In this document: positions 5,453 through 7,956 of the stretch, in pieces
Layout: each line of letters opens with the position of its first letter
Position numbering within the stretch: position 1 is the first letter of the stretch
NCBI GenBank assembly: GCA_020346805.1
Contig: CP070790.1
Span: 596,584 to 604,539 of the forward strand
Direction of reading: 5' to 3'
DNA from: Planctomycetota bacterium
GTDB lineage: Bacteria; Planctomycetota; Phycisphaerae; UBA1845; PWPN01
DNA: 7,956 nt
Made by a program: the position numbers and the translations under genes
The notes under the pieces: model-generated
The model's database searches: none
What the model was told of the DNA's origin: nothing
The model's input: the letters and a program-made list of their open reading frames with translations, nothing else

Positions 5453-7675
5453 ATGGCTAATAAAAACCTTAACCCTAACCACGCCCTCGATATCCAATAC
5501 CGATTAGCCAGCGTGTGGCAGGCCAAAGGCAACCTGGAACACGCTATCGAGGGCTATCGCAAAATTCTATACGCCCAGCCCGATCACGTTCCAGCAACGC
5601 TCAAGTTGGGCAACTTGATGCAGGAGCACGGCCGCTTAAGCGAAGCCCTGACCATCTTTCGCCAGGCCCTGGAACATAACCCCAACGAGTCGCGCTTTCA
5701 CAAATATTTTGTTAACGCGCTTGTCGGGCAGGCTGGGTCAAGTGAAGCCTTTAAATATTATCAACTGGTGCGATACGATACCAGGTCGATAGATATTTAC
5801 CCGCACAATATTCTCTGTTGCGTGGTTATCCGCAACGAGATACTCCGGCTGCCTTACTTTCTGACCTATTACCGTCAAAAAGGGATTGACAAGTTTCTGG
5901 TTGTCGATAATCACTCGACGGATGGCAGTCTTGAGTATTTGTTGGAGCAGCCGGATGTGTTTGTGTGGCAAAGCGACTACTCCTTTAACAAGGCAAATTT
6001 TGGCGCGGGCTGGTTTGAGTTACTGCTACGAAGGTACGGCATAGGGCATTGGGTTTTAATTGTTGATGCCGACGAGCTGCTCTACTACCCGGATTGCGAA
6101 ACCAAAAGCATTACCGACCTGTGCCGCCAACTGGATCGTAAAAACAAGCGGGCCTTTAATGCCATCCTGCTGGATATGTATTCCGACAAATCCATTCAGG
6201 CGACACATTACGGGTCGGGACAAAACTTTCTAGAGGTCTGCCCTTATTTCGACCGGCAGTTCTATCACACCAAATATGAACAGGGCGGTCCCTTCGGCAA
6301 TCAAACCGTTTATTTTGGCGGAGCCAGAGAGCGCGTATTTGGCAAAGCCGGCGAATACTACCTCAGTAAAGTGCCTTTACTCAAATACTACTCGGATTGT
6401 ATCCTGGCCGGTGGCCAGCACTGGACCAATCTCCCGGAGGCGGATATCGCCGCCGAACGCGGCGCATTACTCCATTTCAAATATTTCTCATCATTTGTCG
6501 ACTACGCCAGGCAAGAGTCGAACCGGAAAGAGCATTACGGTGGGGCCATGCAGTATCAGGAGTATGCGCAAGGTTTAGCGCAGGATGAGGCGCTAAACCT
6601 GTTTGATCCAGATCATTCCGTCAAGCTGGAAAACAGTGAGCAGTTGGTGCAGTTGGGCATTTTGCATACGGATAACGAAGATCCTGTTCCACAGGCAACG
6701 GCTGTGGATTTTCCGTGCATCGAGCCGGTTGCAGAAACGCCTGAAAGACCTTTCTGGTCGGTGATGATCACGGTTTACAACCGGCTGGACTATTTTGGAC
6801 AGGCTCTAAAAAGTGTGTTAGAGCAGGCTCCCGGCCCGGACGAAATGCAAATTGAAGTTGTCAACGATGGCAGCGATGTGTCGATCCAAAACCAAATTGA
6901 AGCCATTATCAAAGCCATAGCCGGTGATCGGGTTCATTTTTATCGACATCCAATCAATGTAGGACATCCCGATATTTTTAACGTTTGCCTTCGGCGGGCG
7001 CGGGGGCGCTGGATTCACCTGCTGCACGATGACGATTGGATTGCGCCAGAATTTTATCAGACGCTGAGAGCAGGTATCGAGACAGCGCCAAAAATTGGCG
7101 CAGCCTTTTGCCGCCACGCTTTTGTGGATACCGCTGGTCACCGGCAACGATTATCCTGGCTGGAGCGAGAAACGCCGGGAATTATCGACAATTGGCTGGA
7201 AAGAATTGGGGTGATGTGCCGCTTGCAAACACCAGCCATCGTGGTCAAGCGACAGGTTTACGAACAATTAGGCGGCTACTGTAGCCAGGCAAAATCAACC
7301 TTTGATTGGGAGATGTGGCAGCGCATTGCGGTGCATTATCCGGTTTGGTTCGAGCCCCGGCCATTGGCTTTTTTCCGAGAACATCCGGCTTCAGAAAGCT
7401 CAGACCTGGTAAAATCGGGGCGACAAATTGTCGATACGCGCAGGGTAATAGAGATTGCCCAAAGCTATCTGCCCTGCAACTCAAAAAATCGGTTATCGGC
7501 GAAAGCCAGAGAAAATTATGCGCTTTACGCGCTCGATGTGGCCAAACGGCAATTGCAGGTAGCAGATTATCAGGCTGCGATAGCAAATATTCGAGAGGGG
7601 CTGCAATGTAGCCAATCGCCACCCATCACGGAGAAACTGGTTGAGCTTTTATTGCAAAGCGAAAATGGATCATGA
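5453..7675 (+). CDS. TPR protein with two fused glycosyltransferase domains
   Basis: A 740-residue cytosolic protein in three parts. Residues 13-80 form two TPR repeats (AKGNLEHAIEGYRKIL...QP, then EHGRLSEALTIFRQALEHNPNE), a helical module that usually binds proteins or peptides. Residues about 117-400 form a GT-A-like domain of the Glyco_tranf_2_4 type: CVVIRNE (122-128), VVDNHSTDGS (150-159) and the metal-binding VDADE (204-208), ending near LLHFKYF (339-345). After a proline-rich linker (about 408-432) comes a second GT2 domain: FWSVMITVYNRLDYF (434-448), EVVNDGSD (468-475), HDDDW (525-529) and a FDWEMW (617-622) catalytic-region match. The C-terminus (about 684-718) looks like a further half TPR. 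It begins 11 bases after GT2c without a clear Shine-Dalgarno site and overlaps the next gene by ATGA. Two transferases in one chain suggest two consecutive additions, perhaps on a protein acceptor held by the TPRs; that is inference. Confidence 0.85.
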   Translation: MANKNLNPNHALDIQYRLASVWQAKGNLEHAIEGYRKILYAQPDHVPATLKLGNLMQEHGRLSEALTIFRQALEHNPNESRFHKYFVNALVGQAGSSEAFKYYQLVRYDTRSIDIYPHNILCCVVIRNEILRLPYFLTYYRQKGIDKFLVVDNHSTDGSLEYLLEQPDVFVWQSDYSFNKANFGAGWFELLLRRYGIGHWVLIVDADELLYYPDCETKSITDLCRQLDRKNKRAFNAILLDMYSDKSIQATHYGSGQNFLEVCPYFDRQFYHTKYEQGGPFGNQTVYFGGARERVFGKAGEYYLSKVPLLKYYSDCILAGGQHWTNLPEADIAAERGALLHFKYFSSFVDYARQESNRKEHYGGAMQYQEYAQGLAQDEALNLFDPDHSVKLENSEQLVQLGILHTDNEDPVPQATAVDFPCIEPVAETPERPFWSVMITVYNRLDYFGQALKSVLEQAPGPDEMQIEVVNDGSDVSIQNQIEAIIKAIAGDRVHFYRHPINVGHPDIFNVCLRRARGRWIHLLHDDDWIAPEFYQTLRAGIETAPKIGAAFCRHAFVDTAGHRQRLSWLERETPGIIDNWLERIGVMCRLQTPAIVVKRQVYEQLGGYCSQAKSTFDWEMWQRIAVHYPVWFEPRPLAFFREHPASESSDLVKSGRQIVDTRRVIEIAQSYLPCNSKNRLSAKARENYALYALDVAKRQLQVADYQAAIANIREGLQCSQSPPITEKLVELLLQSENGS

Positions 7676-7956
7676 CGAAACAGGACGGTGTTACAGCCAA
7701 ATCAGCTCAAATTCAATATAAACTGGCCATGGTATGGCACGCCAAAGGAAATCTAGAACAAGCCATATCCGGCTATCGAGCAGCCATAAACCTGCAACCC
7801 AATTATGTGCCGGCCCATCTGGAACTGGGTAATTTGTTGTGCCAGCAAGGTAAACTTGACGAGGCCGTCGACGTTTATCGCCGGGCCATTGAACACAATC
7901 CAAACGAGCCGAGCTTCCCCAAAAAGTTGGCCGATATCCTGGCCCGGAAAAACGCA
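7672..7956 (+). CDS. TPR protein, N-terminal part, cut by window edge
   Basis: The ATG overlaps the preceding stop (ATGA), indicating translational coupling, and the frame stays open for 95 codons to the last base. Residues 13-80 are two TPR repeats, AKGNLEQAISGYRAAI...QPN and QQGKLDEAVDVYRRAIEHNPNE. They align without gaps to the same residue positions of the preceding protein; I count 40 identities in 68. Both therefore descend from one TPR head. Because the paralogue continues into glycosyltransferase domains, this one may too, but the visible part shows only TPRs. No signal peptide or membrane segment is seen. Confidence 0.8.
   Translation, partial: MTKQDGVTAKSAQIQYKLAMVWHAKGNLEQAISGYRAAINLQPNYVPAHLELGNLLCQQGKLDEAVDVYRRAIEHNPNEPSFPKKLADILARKNA

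Noticed and set aside
6276..6588. Alternative-frame open frames inside the TPR-glycosyltransferase gene
   Set aside because: The main frame here is a clear glycosyltransferase domain with conserved motifs; the alternatives have arginine- and proline-rich composition typical of out-of-frame reading.
7245..7903. Minus-strand open frames over the end of the fusion gene and the last TPR gene
   Set aside because: The plus-strand frames show conserved GT2 and TPR motifs and an ATGA junction, so these are shadows.
1..7956. Insertion sequence or other mobile element as the cause of the duplicated units
   Set aside because: No transposase, terminal inverted repeats or target-site duplications were seen around the kinase scar; simple unequal recombination or deletion explains it.

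Overview
The window is a densely packed, entirely plus-strand stretch of bacterial DNA: seven genes plus one gene remnant, almost all devoted to glycosyl transfer. Base composition is near 50% GC. Starts are ATG or TTG, Shine-Dalgarno sites are recognisable, and genes overlap by ATGA or are separated by only tens of bases. This is one operon-like block open at both ends. No rRNA, tRNA, CRISPR, transposase or convincing promoter or terminator was seen. TPR-fused glycosyltransferases together with HprK-like kinases would fit Chloroflexota or a similar environmental phylum, but that assignment is a low-confidence inference.

Layout: (1) the 3' part of an HprK-like P-loop kinase (up to 722), truncated by the window edge; (2) a GT-B, family-4-like glycosyltransferase, GT4a (715-1860), whose TTG start overlaps the kinase stop; (3) a GT-A, family-2 glycosyltransferase, GT2a (1892-2635); (4) a 3'-terminal remnant of a second copy of the kinase (about 2595-2717), partly overprinted by the end of GT2a; (5) a second GT4 paralogue, GT4b (2770-3897); (6) GT2b (3964-4719); (7) GT2c (4731-5441); (8) a large TPR + glycosyltransferase + glycosyltransferase fusion protein (5453-7675); (9) the start of another TPR protein (7672 to the edge), paralogous to the TPR head of the preceding one.

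The most informative observation is the order kinase-GT4-GT2-[kinase 3' scar]-GT4-GT2. It suggests that a kinase-GT4-GT2 module was present twice in tandem and that the second kinase was deleted, leaving about 40 codons that still match copy 1 with no internal stop or indel. The deletion joint lies inside the end of GT2a, which now ends with 13 residues read out of frame from kinase DNA. The scar is closer to copy 1 in DNA than the two GT4 genes are to each other, so the units did not evolve as simple intact duplicates.

Functionally, no glycosyltransferase here has a membrane segment, so all appear to be cytosolic enzymes using activated sugars. They could build an oligosaccharide (exopolysaccharide or surface glycan) or decorate a protein or peptide. 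The HprK-like kinase and the TPR modules, which bind proteins or peptides, make the second possibility worth considering. The acceptor and the sugars cannot be read from this window.
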